A stretch of DNA of 64,000 nucleotides, from NCBI RefSeq assembly GCF_030068475.1, contig NZ_JAQOSP010000109.1, positions 1 to 64,000 on the forward strand, written 5' to 3'. The position numbers and the translations under genes are program-made. Below are positions 45,766-54,812 of the stretch, one piece after another (position 1 is the first letter of the stretch; every line of letters starts with the position of its first letter). This stretch comes from Roseofilum acuticapitatum BLCC-M154. GTDB taxonomy: Bacteria > Cyanobacteriota > Cyanobacteriia > Cyanobacteriales > Desertifilaceae. Under the pieces are notes generated by a model that was not told the DNA's origin, ran no database searches, and saw only the letters and a program-made list of their open reading frames with translations.

Positions 45766-47991
45766 TTAGATAGTTCGCTTAGGCAAAGTAAAGTAAAAGG
45801 TCGATCCTGCACCTAAATCCGATTCTACCCATATTCTTCCTCCGTGAAATTCCACTATTTTTTTACATATAGCTAGTCCAATTCCCGTGCCTGGGTATTC
45901 TTCGCGAGTGTGGAGACGTTGGAAAATCGTAAAAATACGATCGGTCATTCCTTTCTCGATACCAATTCCATTATCCTGTACCCAAAATAACCACTCTTCT
46001 GTCTCTTCTCGAACTCCGATATAAATCTCAGGAGTGCTATCCCGATGAAACTTTAACCCATTACTAATTAAATTCTGAAACAGTTGTGTTAATTGAGTGG
46101 GATCAGCCACAATCTCCGGTAGAGCATCATAGGCGATCTGAGCCTCCATTTCAGCAATTCTCACCTGTAAATTGCTTAAACTGCGTTTGAGACAATCCTG
46201 AGAATTCACCCGTATCAACTCTTGTCCTTTTCTCCCCACCCTTGAATAGGCTAATAAATCATCAATCAAACCTTGCATATGGCTGACTCCTTCCACCACA
46301 AATTCTAGGAAGTCTTTACCATCTCGATCGAATTGATCTTCATAACGCATTCCCAGTAATTCCACATAACTAGCAATCAGATTTAATGGCTCTTGTAAAT
46401 CATGGGAAGCAATATAAGCAAATTTTTCTAGTTCTGCATTAGAGCGCTCTAACTCTTTGGTCAATTTGGATAATTCATCCACTTGATTTAAGATAATATG
46501 AATGAGAGACTTACGCAATTCTTTAGCGGCTTCTATTTCATGAGTTTTCCAGGGCAAAGATGTACCGCGAATAATTTCCTTCCAGGCTTCAAAAGAATTG
46601 CGCGGCAAGAGTTTGATGTTATTCTCATCATCCCTAATTTCTCGATAACTTTCATAGGGATTTCCTCCCCAATTAACAGTCTGGAGGACTTCGGGTCGAA
46701 ACCAGAGGAGATAATTATTGTAGGGGATATGAATCGCTAATAATCCCACTGCTATTCCCTGGAAAGTTTCTGCTCCTGAGTAAACATGGGATAAATTTTG
46801 AGTGTAGAAAATATCTTTTTCTGGATGTTGATTGAGCCATTGAATTAACTTGTTCAGCTCTTTTTCTGCGGGAGTTTTTCCTAGAGTAGTATAGGAGCCG
46901 TTCCAAAAAATGGCAGCGCCTTGGGAATTGACTAAATCTAATAAATTGGGTCGATGATTAACCAAACCATCAACAAAGGTATGATCCCGACCCATAAAAG
47001 CCAGCAGTTGAGATTGAACACTACTAGATTCAACCCGATATTCATAGATTTCATGATCGGTTTTGGTACTCAACTCTAAGGAAAAGAGTTGACAGATGAA
47101 TTCTCCAACCTTCCTGATTTCATAGGGGATATATTTGGGGCTATTATGGTGACAAGAGAGTAAGCCCCATAACTTTTCTTCTTTTTTCAAAGAAAAGACT
47201 AGACTCGCACCCACTTCCATGTTTTGCAAGTATTCTTGATGACAACTGGAATATCCCCGTAAAATGGAATGGCTTAAATTGAGATTTTCCTCGCCAACCG
47301 ATTGGGGATGGGATAATATGGGAATAGTTTTTGCATGAATATCTGGAATCATCCTCATCCAAATTTTATCTAATATTTCTAAAGTAAATTGAGTATCTTG
47401 TCGGGGAAAATATAAACCCAAAAAGGGTTCCAGATCGAAATTTTTAGCTTCAGCAATGACTTGTCCATTAAAGTCTTCATCATATTGATAAACCATCACT
47501 CGATCGATTTGAGTGATTTTTTTCATTTCTTCAGCTAAGGTTTGGCAAGATCGTTGTAAGTTGATATCTGCTTTGAGCTTTTTACTGACTTCCTGGGTTA
47601 GGCTTAATAGAGAATACAGTTCAAGGTTATCAACTGATAAATTGCGATCAAATTCAAGGACAATATGCCGATCAATATTGCGATGAATAAAGGCAGAAAT
47701 GATTTTAAGAGTGTTTTTGATTTTGATTGGGGTATAAATGGGCAAAATTCCAGAGTCAGGCAATTGAGCAATAGACTCTTCTAGGTGGTTTTGATCGAGT
47801 ATCCGATCTACAGTATGACCGAGTAATTCTTGGGGGGAAATGCTGAACAGATCGCCGATATTTTCACTGACGTAAATGACTCTAAAAGAGCTTTCTTCTA
47901 GAGCAATTAATGCTCCATAGCTTTGAATGTAACCGATTCGAGTAATGTCTTGTTCGTAGGGCGGAATTTCTCGACCATAGTTGATTAACAT
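45766..47991 (-). CDS. Cph1-like phytochrome histidine kinase
   Basis: Domains over 741 aa: PAS (about 15-115), GAF (about 135-310), PHY (about 320-505), HisKA (His530 in FAYIASHDLQEPLN) and HATPase (LFQNLISNGLKF, QDNGIGIEKGM, GTGIGLAICKKIVE). The bilin-binding Cys is present (Cys250 in GYSSCHQEYLQNM, matching Cph1 Cys259), followed by the conserved His251, and LSCHHNSP supplies the second pocket His. The PHY tongue motif reads LLPRNSFEAWKEI. Unusual features: the PASDIP motif is PRQDTQ (Asp199 kept) and the N-terminal IQPHG motif is IQSYG. It is a probable red/far-red sensor heading a regulator and c-di-GMP gene. Confidence 0.9.
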   Translation of the reverse strand: MLINYGREIPPYEQDITRIGYIQSYGALIALEESSFRVIYVSENIGDLFSISPQELLGHTVDRILDQNHLEESIAQLPDSGILPIYTPIKIKNTLKIISAFIHRNIDRHIVLEFDRNLSVDNLELYSLLSLTQEVSKKLKADINLQRSCQTLAEEMKKITQIDRVMVYQYDEDFNGQVIAEAKNFDLEPFLGLYFPRQDTQFTLEILDKIWMRMIPDIHAKTIPILSHPQSVGEENLNLSHSILRGYSSCHQEYLQNMEVGASLVFSLKKEEKLWGLLSCHHNSPKYIPYEIRKVGEFICQLFSLELSTKTDHEIYEYRVESSSVQSQLLAFMGRDHTFVDGLVNHRPNLLDLVNSQGAAIFWNGSYTTLGKTPAEKELNKLIQWLNQHPEKDIFYTQNLSHVYSGAETFQGIAVGLLAIHIPYNNYLLWFRPEVLQTVNWGGNPYESYREIRDDENNIKLLPRNSFEAWKEIIRGTSLPWKTHEIEAAKELRKSLIHIILNQVDELSKLTKELERSNAELEKFAYIASHDLQEPLNLIASYVELLGMRYEDQFDRDGKDFLEFVVEGVSHMQGLIDDLLAYSRVGRKGQELIRVNSQDCLKRSLSNLQVRIAEMEAQIAYDALPEIVADPTQLTQLFQNLISNGLKFHRDSTPEIYIGVREETEEWLFWVQDNGIGIEKGMTDRIFTIFQRLHTREEYPGTGIGLAICKKIVEFHGGRIWVESDLGAGSTFYFTLPKRTI

Positions 47992-48027
47992 AGGAGGTTC
48001 TAACTCAGGAATTACAAAGGGTAAGGA

Positions 48028-48798
48028 TTAAGAGTTAAGCAGGGTTTGAGCGATCGCCAACCCTAGGGCAATCCCCAAGACTCCTATAGTCGCTATATAA
48101 TCAAGGGGATGGATAGATGAGGCATATCTTAACATGCCATGAGTATTACCATATCCCCGCAAACGCATGGCTTGATAAACCCTCTCAGACTGTTCATAGG
48201 TTCTCACTAGGAGAGTGCCGATTAAAGCGGCTAAGGTTTGAATATTTTGCCAACTGAAGCGCTTGGGGTCAAATCCCCGCAAACGAGAAGCTATTTTCAG
48301 GGTTTTCAGGCGATCGCCAAATTCAGTTAAATAACGATAGCTCAAAAGCATCATATCTCCTACCACCAAAGGTAACCCCAATTGTCCCATTGCCTTAATC
48401 ATAAGCAAAAAGGGAGCTGTACCAAACAAAATCAGAGCCACCACCAAAATGCAAACAAAGCGCACACTGATTAAAATTACGGCTAAACATCCCTCCAAAC
48501 GCAAGGCAAATATTCCCCATTCCCACAGCACCGTTTCTCCAGCGATGAAGGGTAAAAAGATCACGATCCCCAACAAAAACCAGCCTGGATAGCGCAAACG
48601 TTGCCTTAAAAAAGACCAGGGGAGGCCAGAGATAGCATATAAAACTAAGGTTATTGCCAATATTATGGGTAACAAGATTAAAGATTGAATTCCTGAAAAG
48701 GCAAAAATTAACCCCATTAAGCCAATGAACTTACATCGAGGTTCCCAATGATGGACAGGAGAGTGAAGATCGGCGTAAGTATCGAGTTCTAATCTCAT
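48028..48798 (-). CDS. Energy-coupling factor transmembrane protein (CbiQ/EcfT family)
   Basis: The 256-aa protein has five to six membrane helices and two coupling-helix motifs, ASRLRGF and AMRLRGY, which contact the ATPase subunits of ECF transporters. The N-terminus (DTYADLHSPVHHWEPRCKFI) is of CbiQ type. Such proteins energise vitamin or metal (Co, Ni) uptake with CbiO ATPases and a substrate-binding S component. None of those lie in the window, so it is a stand-alone T component whose substrate cannot be deduced. It is 36 bp upstream of the phytochrome gene on the same strand. Confidence 0.88.
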   Translation of the reverse strand: MRLELDTYADLHSPVHHWEPRCKFIGLMGLIFAFSGIQSLILLPIILAITLVLYAISGLPWSFLRQRLRYPGWFLLGIVIFLPFIAGETVLWEWGIFALRLEGCLAVILISVRFVCILVVALILFGTAPFLLMIKAMGQLGLPLVVGDMMLLSYRYLTEFGDRLKTLKIASRLRGFDPKRFSWQNIQTLAALIGTLLVRTYEQSERVYQAMRLRGYGNTHGMLRYASSIHPLDYIATIGVLGIALGLAIAQTLLNS

Positions 48799-48988
48799 AG
48801 GAAATCAGCAGCACAGGAAAAAAGGCCTTAAAAAAGACACAAACAACACTAAGAAGAAAGTTTCTGTGTTTTCTGTGTCTGAATCGCTTCTAATGGATTT
48901 GAAGCCTTATCAAATTAATGCTAGACTTTCCTGGTTTTTGACTTCCAGTTATGTCTGAAGAGGCGGATATACTTACCCGATCGCTATC

Positions 48989-49276
48989 TTAATAGCGCTC
49001 TCTACGGTCTCTATCTCTACGTCCTCGATTATCCTCACGGGGTTTGGCCTTATTCACTCTAATCTGGCGACCCATCCATTCCGCTCCATCAAGATTGGAA
49101 ATAGCACTGTCTTCGTCCGCTTCCTTCTCCATGTCTACAAAAGCAAACCCCCTAATCCGACCAGTTTCCCGGTCAGTCGGCAAAGAGACTCTCTTGACGG
49201 AACCATAGTCAGTAAAAACTGATCTTAGGTCGTCTTCCGTGGCCTCATAAGATAAATTACCGATATAAACTGTCAT
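48989..49276 (-). CDS. RRM-domain RNA-binding protein (Rbp) 1
   Basis: The 95-aa protein is one RRM: RNP2 is VYIGNLSY at the N-terminus and RNP1 is RGFAFVDM in the middle, followed by a short Arg/Asp-rich tail ending RRDRDRRERY. Cyanobacterial Rbp proteins are induced by cold and influence mRNA localisation and stability. The sequence starts with a good Shine-Dalgarno (AGAGGT). First-listed of three tandem paralogues, but transcribed last; between it and the next copy lies an 11-bp-stem inverted repeat. It does not carry the conserved promoter/leader seen before the other two. Confidence 0.93.
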   Translation of the reverse strand: MTVYIGNLSYEATEDDLRSVFTDYGSVKRVSLPTDRETGRIRGFAFVDMEKEADEDSAISNLDGAEWMGRQIRVNKAKPREDNRGRRDRDRRERY

Positions 49277-49348
49277 GAATTACCTCTAGAATCGATTGCA
49301 GATAAACCTATGAATTGAGTTGGTTCCCAATCATAGGTCTTGAGTTAC

Positions 49349-49391
49349 AAAGGATTCAGTTCCGCTCGTTGTAGTTGTCTCTGAATCCTTT
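49349..49391 (-). terminator. Inverted repeat downstream of Rbp 2
   Basis: AAAGGATTCAG (49349-49359) and CTGAATCCTTT (49381-49391) form an 11-bp perfect stem with a 21-nt loop, 19 bp after the Rbp 2 stop. There is no T-run, so it may be an attenuator or mRNA-end stabiliser rather than a classical terminator. Confidence 0.45.
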
Positions 49392-49409
49392 CCTATTCGA
49401 TGTTGCGTC

Positions 49410-49682
49410 TTAGTAGCGTGGTTGTCTGTTTGAGCGAGTTTCACGGGGTTTGGCTTTGTTAACCTTCAAAACCCGCTCCATCCATTCAGCTCCATCGAGT
49501 TCATCAATGGCTTGATCTTCTTGAGCTTCCGTTTGCATTTCCACAAATCCAAAACCCCGCATCCGACCGGTTTCCCGGTCAACGGGCAAACTTACACGCG
49601 TTACACTGCCATATTCAGCAAAGACTTCTCTAACATCCTCTTCATTAACTTTATAGGACAAATTCCCAATATAAACGGACAT
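49410..49682 (-). CDS. RRM-domain RNA-binding protein (Rbp) 2
   Basis: The 90-aa single-RRM protein (RNP2 VYIGNLSY, RNP1 RGFGFVEM) has a short tail ending in NRQPRY. It is very similar to its two neighbours, so the three arose by tandem duplication. A strong Shine-Dalgarno (GGAGGT) precedes the start. A conserved element about 75-110 bases upstream is shared with Rbp 3 and probably contains the promoter and leader. Confidence 0.93.
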   Translation of the reverse strand: MSVYIGNLSYKVNEEDVREVFAEYGSVTRVSLPVDRETGRMRGFGFVEMQTEAQEDQAIDELDGAEWMERVLKVNKAKPRETRSNRQPRY

Positions 49683-50033
49683 GCGATACCTCCAGAATCA
49701 TTTAGGTGCAGAAGTTGCTATTCGGAGATACGCCAAGCATTAACACAAACACAGTGATCTACCGATTTTAGTCTTCAGTAGACAGTTTAGCACACACTAG
49801 AGCCAATAGTGCGGTATTGATGAAGATTATTTTTGGGTAAACCCTGTCGGTTGAAACGAGATTGGAAATCCGGTTCTTGCCCAACTGGACTTTGGGATTT
49901 GGCGATCGCCTGTTTCTTAACGCTTCGACTCATCATCGTTATCATCATAGGTCTTTTCCCGCTTAGTCCTTTGACTGAACTTTCACCTCCAGCCAAGGGA
50001 CTCAACTTTCCTCCTGATGTCTTAACCGGACAA
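49683..50033. other. Intergenic region between Rbp 2 and Rbp 3
   Basis: This 351-bp spacer holds the conserved Rbp 2 promoter/leader (49757-49792) and a HIP1 site near 49902. An open frame on the minus strand (49787-50074), overlapping the 3' end of Rbp 3, has no recognisable motif and is not accepted as a gene. Confidence 0.55.
49757..49792 (-). promoter_or_regulatory. Conserved promoter/leader element of Rbp 2
   Basis: On the minus strand it reads TGCTAAACTG, five variable bases, then TGAAGACTAAAATCGGTAGA and T. The same arrangement with identical spacing lies upstream of Rbp 3 (50397-50432). It sits 75 bases before the Rbp 2 start. The TGCTAA part may be a -10 region and the ATCGGTAGAT part the start of the mRNA leader; that split is inferred. 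Confidence 0.65.
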
Positions 50034-50312
50034 TCATCGGCTGCGATTATGACCACGGGATTCACGGTTTTCACGCGGTTTAGCCTTATTTACCTTCATC
50101 ATTCTTCCCATCCACTCCGCTCCATCAAGGGTTTCTATCGCCTTAGCTTCTTCTGCCTCCGTACTCATATCTACAAACGCAAAACCCCGCTTCTTACCTG
50201 ATTCACGGTCAACGGGTAGAAAAACGTTGGTCACAGTGCCATACTCTGAAAAGACGTCCCTGAGATCGTTTTCTTCGGCTTTAAAAGAAAGGTTACCAAT
50301 ATATACAGTCAT
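50034..50312 (-). CDS. RRM-domain RNA-binding protein (Rbp) 3
   Basis: The 92-aa single-RRM protein (RNP2 VYIGNLSF, RNP1 RGFAFVDM) ends in a short basic tail RESRGHNRSR. It is the first transcribed of the three paralogues. The Shine-Dalgarno is weaker (AGAGTGAG). It shares the conserved upstream promoter/leader element with Rbp 2, implying joint regulation, for example by temperature as reported for cyanobacterial rbp genes. Confidence 0.93.
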   Translation of the reverse strand: MTVYIGNLSFKAEENDLRDVFSEYGTVTNVFLPVDRESGKKRGFAFVDMSTEAEEAKAIETLDGAEWMGRMMKVNKAKPRENRESRGHNRSR

Positions 50313-50396
50313 GAACTCACTCTAGAATCAATAGCATATCGAAGTTTATACCCGGAGATACTCGTACCCTTCAAGCCAATTAAAGCGAACCAAGTT

Positions 50397-50432
50397 ATCT
50401 ACCGATTTTAATCTTCACACCTCAGTTTAGCA
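50397..50432 (-). promoter_or_regulatory. Conserved promoter/leader element of Rbp 3
   Basis: On the minus strand it reads TGCTAAACTG, five bases, TGAAGATTAAAATCGGTAGA and T, preceded by CTA, giving a TATGCT hexamer that fits a -10 box. It matches the Rbp 2 element at all but one position outside the five-base spacer and lies 85 bases before the start codon. Confidence 0.65.
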
Positions 50433-50479
50433 TAGGGGAAGAGTTATGAATCATATTAATTTTTCTTTACTCTCGATCC

Positions 50480-53400
50480 TCAATCCACCTTCTCGATTCT
50501 TTGTTGGCGACACTTCAACGTCAGAATTTCCCAAGGTTGAATCTCTAAGGGATTGTTTTCGTCCTCTTCTTCTAATAAATTAATCCGCTTGCCTTCATCC
50601 AGACCGAGATTATTTTTCATTTGTATACTCTGGGTTTTTCCTTGGGATTCATAACCTCTAATAATCCAATGGTGTGGATGATTCTCAGATGGCTTCACAG
50701 CCATCAAAATAAACGAGTTTGACGAAAACTCTAAACCCGTCATTTGGGTGGGCAAAATTCCTCCACTATCTGGCTCTGATAAAGGACAGCAATACACTTG
50801 TAAAGGATGGTTAAACTCATATCCCCGTTGGACAGTTCCTGCTGTTTCCCAACTGCCCACATGGGGATAGAGAGCATACTTAAATTCATGCTCTCCCCAA
50901 TCCGCTTGAGGATCGGGCCAAGTTGACCCCCGTAATAAACTTAATCTTAATTGATTGGGGTGAGGATCGTAGCCCGATTTATAATCAGAAATTAGACTTA
51001 CTCCATACTCTCGATCTTGATCAGTTAAATCAGCCCAGTTGAGTGCAGGGACTTCCCATTTGGCTTCTTCTTGCTTAGTCTTGAATCTCGTAGGACGGCG
51101 AATCACACCACAGGGGATTTCATAAGTCATATAATTGGCTTGTAAGAGCAACGGAAAGCTTACCTTCAAAAGAGTCTGACGTTCTTGCCAATTGATATGA
51201 GTAGTAATTCTGAGTTGATTTTCATGACCTAATAATGTATAGTATTGAGTGATTTCAGAATTGCCCAACGTCCGAACAACTTTTATTTTTTTTACCAATT
51301 CCCCATAAGTCACCCATTTAATTTCTTCTAGCTTTGTGGGTGGTAAAGGGAAGTTTTGATAATCAGGATCAATATTCCAAGCATCCCAATATTGACCCCG
51401 ATCGACAAATCCTTGGAGTTGGTTACCCAACCCGCTCAAAATAGATTGATGATGCTGGCGATCGCGCCATTCTAAGATATCCCCTGTTTCGGGATCGATC
51501 GCGACTGTGACTGCTTCATTTTCGAGGGTAAAATCCTTTGGAAAATTGAGGGATAAAAGATCTGTTTTGTTCGGCAGTAACCAGACCATTTTATAGCTAA
51601 CAGAAGAGATATTATTAGCTAAAAAATAGAGATTATTACTATCAATTTGACTAACTAGCTTTTGTCCCTCTAAATCAACAACATTAGCCGAAATCATCCC
51701 CTCTGGAAGAGTCAGACAAACAACTTCAGAACGAGACCAATTAAGAGGATTAAAAATGAGCAGGGGTTGCGCTCCTAAAGCCGGACTTTGGGGGAAAGAG
51801 ATTTGAGAAGCGATCGCCCTGAAAGCCTGCTGAATAATTTGTTCTGTAGCCTGGACTACTTTTTGCCATTCCTGATTAGCTTCTGCAAAAACTTGTGGAA
51901 TAGAAGAACCGGGCAAAATATCATGAAATTGATTAAATAAAACAGTTTTCCATGCCTGTTCTAATTTAGGTTTAGGATACTCACACCCGGTTAACAAACT
52001 AGCGCAACTTGACCACAGCTCTGCTTGATATAACAACCGTTCACAGCGACGATTATAATATTTCTGATCGGCATGACTGGTATAACAGCCTCGATGAAAT
52101 TCTAAATATAGCTCATCCTCCCAAATCGGATACTCTTTCTCTTGAGCTAAACGATCTAAATAAGTGTGAGCAGTAGTAAACTGAATCCGAGGCAAAAAAT
52201 GAGAATTTTGCGATCGCTCTGCGACCTCTAACATATCGCGACTTGGCCCCCCTCCATGATCGCCCACCCCTGGTAAACCAAGGACTTGTGCCTGTCCTGT
52301 CTTCTTTTTAATCTGCATGGCATAGCGGGTTAATTTGACCAGATCGATGCCTTCACCAATGGGTGCAGACATCAGGCTTAAGATCTGAGTACCATCTAAA
52401 CCCTGCCACCAAAATACATCATAAGGAAACTCATTGGTATCATTCCATCGAAGCTTTTGAGTAACAAAATAATCAATTTTTCCCAACTTAAAGATTTGCG
52501 GTAGTTGCCAACAAAATCCAAAGCTATCGGGCAACCAAGCCACCCGATTAAGAATGCCAAACCGCTCTAGAATATACCGTTGTCCGTACAAGACTTGACG
52601 AATAATTGATTCCCCACTGACTAAATTGAATTCGGGTTCGACCCACAATCCGGCAATGATTTCCCATCTGCCCTCATGTACGCGATTTTGAATGGCGTTA
52701 AATAAGTGGGGCTGATGTTCTTCTAGCCAAGCATATAAAGCGGGAGTCGAGTGGCCAAAGGTAAGTTGGGGAAATTCTTCCTGCAACTGCAAGACGGAGG
52801 TAAAGGTACGCTCGGCGGCTTTCCAGGTTTCGGAAACGGGCCATAACCAGGCTAAATCGAGATGGGCATGGCCGAGGAGGAAAATCTGGGGAGTAGGGGG
52901 AAGTTTGAGGGTTAAAAGCCGATCGCCTAATCGTTCTAACTGGCGATTAAACTGAGGGCGATCGCCCACCTTAGACCAGTCTAACCCAGTCATTACCCCC
53001 ATCAACCCCTCTAAAAATACGGGGTCATCCGATCCAGACAAAAACAAGCCTTCCAACTCATCCGCAAGAAAGGCTGGATCGTGCCCAATTTGCCCCTCAA
53101 ATAGGGCTAAACTCCGCACCATAGCCCCCAGATCGTGCCCTGGACTGACCAAGCGCACAGCTAAATTAAACGTCATTTCCGGGGAAACTTCTGGAGATAA
53201 TAAAATGCGAGTGGCACAATCAAAGAGATCTCCCTGCTGCACAGATTCGCCATTAACAAATACCTGAGCAAGGTCTGCCCACCACATCAGGCTCCATCTC
53301 AGGCATAATCCTTCTAGGGGATAGTTTTGCAACTGTTGGGGAACGGTGAATCGTTGTCCGAGCCAAAGCACTTGCCCCTTATCCCAAGCCACATGGCCTT

Positions 53401-53563
53401 TGGCATTGATCTGCACGGGACTCCAGGACAACCAAGTATCGGGATTAATGCCCTGGTTGATGGGCAGATCTTCGGGAGAGTAGAACCATTGAGATTGTAG
53501 ATCCAGACAAGTGAGCGATCGCAATCGATCCAGTGTTTGTTGAAAAAGAGCAAAATCCATCAT
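50480..53563 (-). CDS. GH38 alpha-mannosidase
   Basis: The 1027-aa enzyme shows the GH38 catalytic signatures: zinc-binding GHAHLDLAWLWP (His232, His234, Asp236), AGLWVEPEFNLVSGES, and the nucleophile Asp346 in VAWLPDSFGF, then GVGDHGGGPSRD. C-terminal beta domains of the family follow (NPLNWSRSEVVCL, GNSEITQYYTLLGHE). The length is normal. It hydrolyses alpha-mannosides, in bacteria probably in glycan turnover; no signal peptide is seen, so it is cytosolic. The next Met (M2) at 53560 is an equal start. It is divergent from the hypothetical gene at 53674 and has no carbohydrate transport genes beside it. Confidence 0.93.
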   Translation of the reverse strand: MMDFALFQQTLDRLRSLTCLDLQSQWFYSPEDLPINQGINPDTWLSWSPVQINAKGHVAWDKGQVLWLGQRFTVPQQLQNYPLEGLCLRWSLMWWADLAQVFVNGESVQQGDLFDCATRILLSPEVSPEMTFNLAVRLVSPGHDLGAMVRSLALFEGQIGHDPAFLADELEGLFLSGSDDPVFLEGLMGVMTGLDWSKVGDRPQFNRQLERLGDRLLTLKLPPTPQIFLLGHAHLDLAWLWPVSETWKAAERTFTSVLQLQEEFPQLTFGHSTPALYAWLEEHQPHLFNAIQNRVHEGRWEIIAGLWVEPEFNLVSGESIIRQVLYGQRYILERFGILNRVAWLPDSFGFCWQLPQIFKLGKIDYFVTQKLRWNDTNEFPYDVFWWQGLDGTQILSLMSAPIGEGIDLVKLTRYAMQIKKKTGQAQVLGLPGVGDHGGGPSRDMLEVAERSQNSHFLPRIQFTTAHTYLDRLAQEKEYPIWEDELYLEFHRGCYTSHADQKYYNRRCERLLYQAELWSSCASLLTGCEYPKPKLEQAWKTVLFNQFHDILPGSSIPQVFAEANQEWQKVVQATEQIIQQAFRAIASQISFPQSPALGAQPLLIFNPLNWSRSEVVCLTLPEGMISANVVDLEGQKLVSQIDSNNLYFLANNISSVSYKMVWLLPNKTDLLSLNFPKDFTLENEAVTVAIDPETGDILEWRDRQHHQSILSGLGNQLQGFVDRGQYWDAWNIDPDYQNFPLPPTKLEEIKWVTYGELVKKIKVVRTLGNSEITQYYTLLGHENQLRITTHINWQERQTLLKVSFPLLLQANYMTYEIPCGVIRRPTRFKTKQEEAKWEVPALNWADLTDQDREYGVSLISDYKSGYDPHPNQLRLSLLRGSTWPDPQADWGEHEFKYALYPHVGSWETAGTVQRGYEFNHPLQVYCCPLSEPDSGGILPTQMTGLEFSSNSFILMAVKPSENHPHHWIIRGYESQGKTQSIQMKNNLGLDEGKRINLLEEEDENNPLEIQPWEILTLKCRQQRIEKVD

Positions 53564-53673
53564 GGGTCATCAGTAATGGGTCATAGCCGATCTGCACTTC
53601 CCCCCATCTCGCCCCCGCCCTCTCCCAAATGCTATAGAATAACACCATCATACGGGTTAATGGGAGGGAAAAC

Positions 53674-54705
53674 ATGACTCTTGGCGATCGCTATCAAAGT
53701 CGGATTTTAAACGGGTTTCATTACCATTCTCGACAATGGTTAGACCGGGGAAACCGCGCCCTACGACACCTGAAAGTTGCTGCCGAATGGACAATCCAAG
53801 TCATGGTTTATCCCATTTATTGGCTCTTCCAAAGTGGGCGCACCATTAATCATCAATTTCAGCAAAAAGTAACGCCTTGGCTGAAAGGGCCAGAACTGCA
53901 AGAGGTGGAAGCGGATACCCCCATTTTGGAAATTTTAGAGGAAGTCATCCAACTTAATCCACCGGTTAAACTCCCTTCCTTAATTCAACCTACCCCTTCG
54001 AGTGCCTATCCTCTGCCCAAACAACTGCTCCAAGGTATTGCCAGTCAACTCGACTCTGGCAAATTAGTCCTGATTTCGCAGACCAATCAAACCCTAGATA
54101 TTTTAAGGCCCGAACAGCAGCAAAAAATCCAACAGGCGATCGCCCAAAAACTACTCCCCCCCTCCCCAACTGCCCTACCTCAGACTCCCTTCTCTACTCT
54201 GGCTCAACAGGCCGACGTATTGCCCCCCATACGCCGCTTTTGGCAGCTCATGGCTTGGATAGAAAAAGGGGAAGTTGCCCTAGCCATTGATAGCTTTGGG
54301 GAGTCTCAAACCCAGCCACCCGAACCTACAGCCCAATTGAATAGCTTTACCGCTAACGCTCCTTGGCTGATTTCTTTAGATCTCCATCCACCTAGTGGGT
54401 TTAATTATGATGTTCCCTCAAGCCAACCCATTGCCCAACCCGCTCCTATCAAAACCGATGACCCTTGGTTAACCTCAGAAGAGTTATTTGGCCCGATCTC
54501 CACTCCCAAGCAACCCTCATCGATTCGTCAACCCCAAGCCTCTGCACCTCCAGAACCTGCACCAGATTACATTGAAACCCAAGCCACCAGCCATGAATAT
54601 ATCCTATCGCCTACGGAAAAATTCTTGCTCTGGCTCGATCGCCTTTTGCTAAAAGTAGAAGAACAGGTGAGTAAAGTCTGGCGTTGGCTGAATGAGGAAG
54701 TCTAA
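53674..54705 (+). CDS. Conserved cyanobacterial hypothetical protein
   Basis: The 343-aa protein has an N-terminal amphipathic, Trp/Tyr-rich segment (AAEWTIQVMVYPIYWLFQ, about residues 36-53) that may associate with membranes, a middle region (about 90-210), and a Pro/Gln-rich low-complexity stretch (210-310). A C-terminal helix SPTEKFLLWLDRLLLKVEEQVSKVWRWLNEE ends the protein. No enzymatic motif is visible and I do not recognise a named family. It precedes psbI by 107 bp on the same strand, but psbI appears to have its own promoter. Confidence 0.6.
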   Translation: MTLGDRYQSRILNGFHYHSRQWLDRGNRALRHLKVAAEWTIQVMVYPIYWLFQSGRTINHQFQQKVTPWLKGPELQEVEADTPILEILEEVIQLNPPVKLPSLIQPTPSSAYPLPKQLLQGIASQLDSGKLVLISQTNQTLDILRPEQQQKIQQAIAQKLLPPSPTALPQTPFSTLAQQADVLPPIRRFWQLMAWIEKGEVALAIDSFGESQTQPPEPTAQLNSFTANAPWLISLDLHPPSGFNYDVPSSQPIAQPAPIKTDDPWLTSEELFGPISTPKQPSSIRQPQASAPPEPAPDYIETQATSHEYILSPTEKFLLWLDRLLLKVEEQVSKVWRWLNEEV

Positions 54706-54774
54706 AGGAGGAATAGCGCAAGGGTATATAGTCTCGCTTCATCTCCTCTACTAGGTTTTTAAGCCAAATTTCGA

Positions 54775-54780
54775 TATGAT
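54775..54780 (+). promoter_or_regulatory. Putative -10 box of psbI
   Basis: TATGAT lies 33 bp upstream of the psbI ATG, with TTTTTAAG near 54756-54763 as a weak -35 region. A ribosome binding site GGAG is at 54801-54804. Pattern match only. Confidence 0.4.
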
Positions 54781-54812
54781 GATCCAAAGCCTATCTGTTC
54801 GGAGAAACATAA

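Noticed and set aside
49787-50074. 95-codon minus-strand ORF after Rbp 3
   Set aside because: It overlaps Rbp 3, lacks any motif and does not continue the RRM protein; considered as a frameshifted extension but unsupported.
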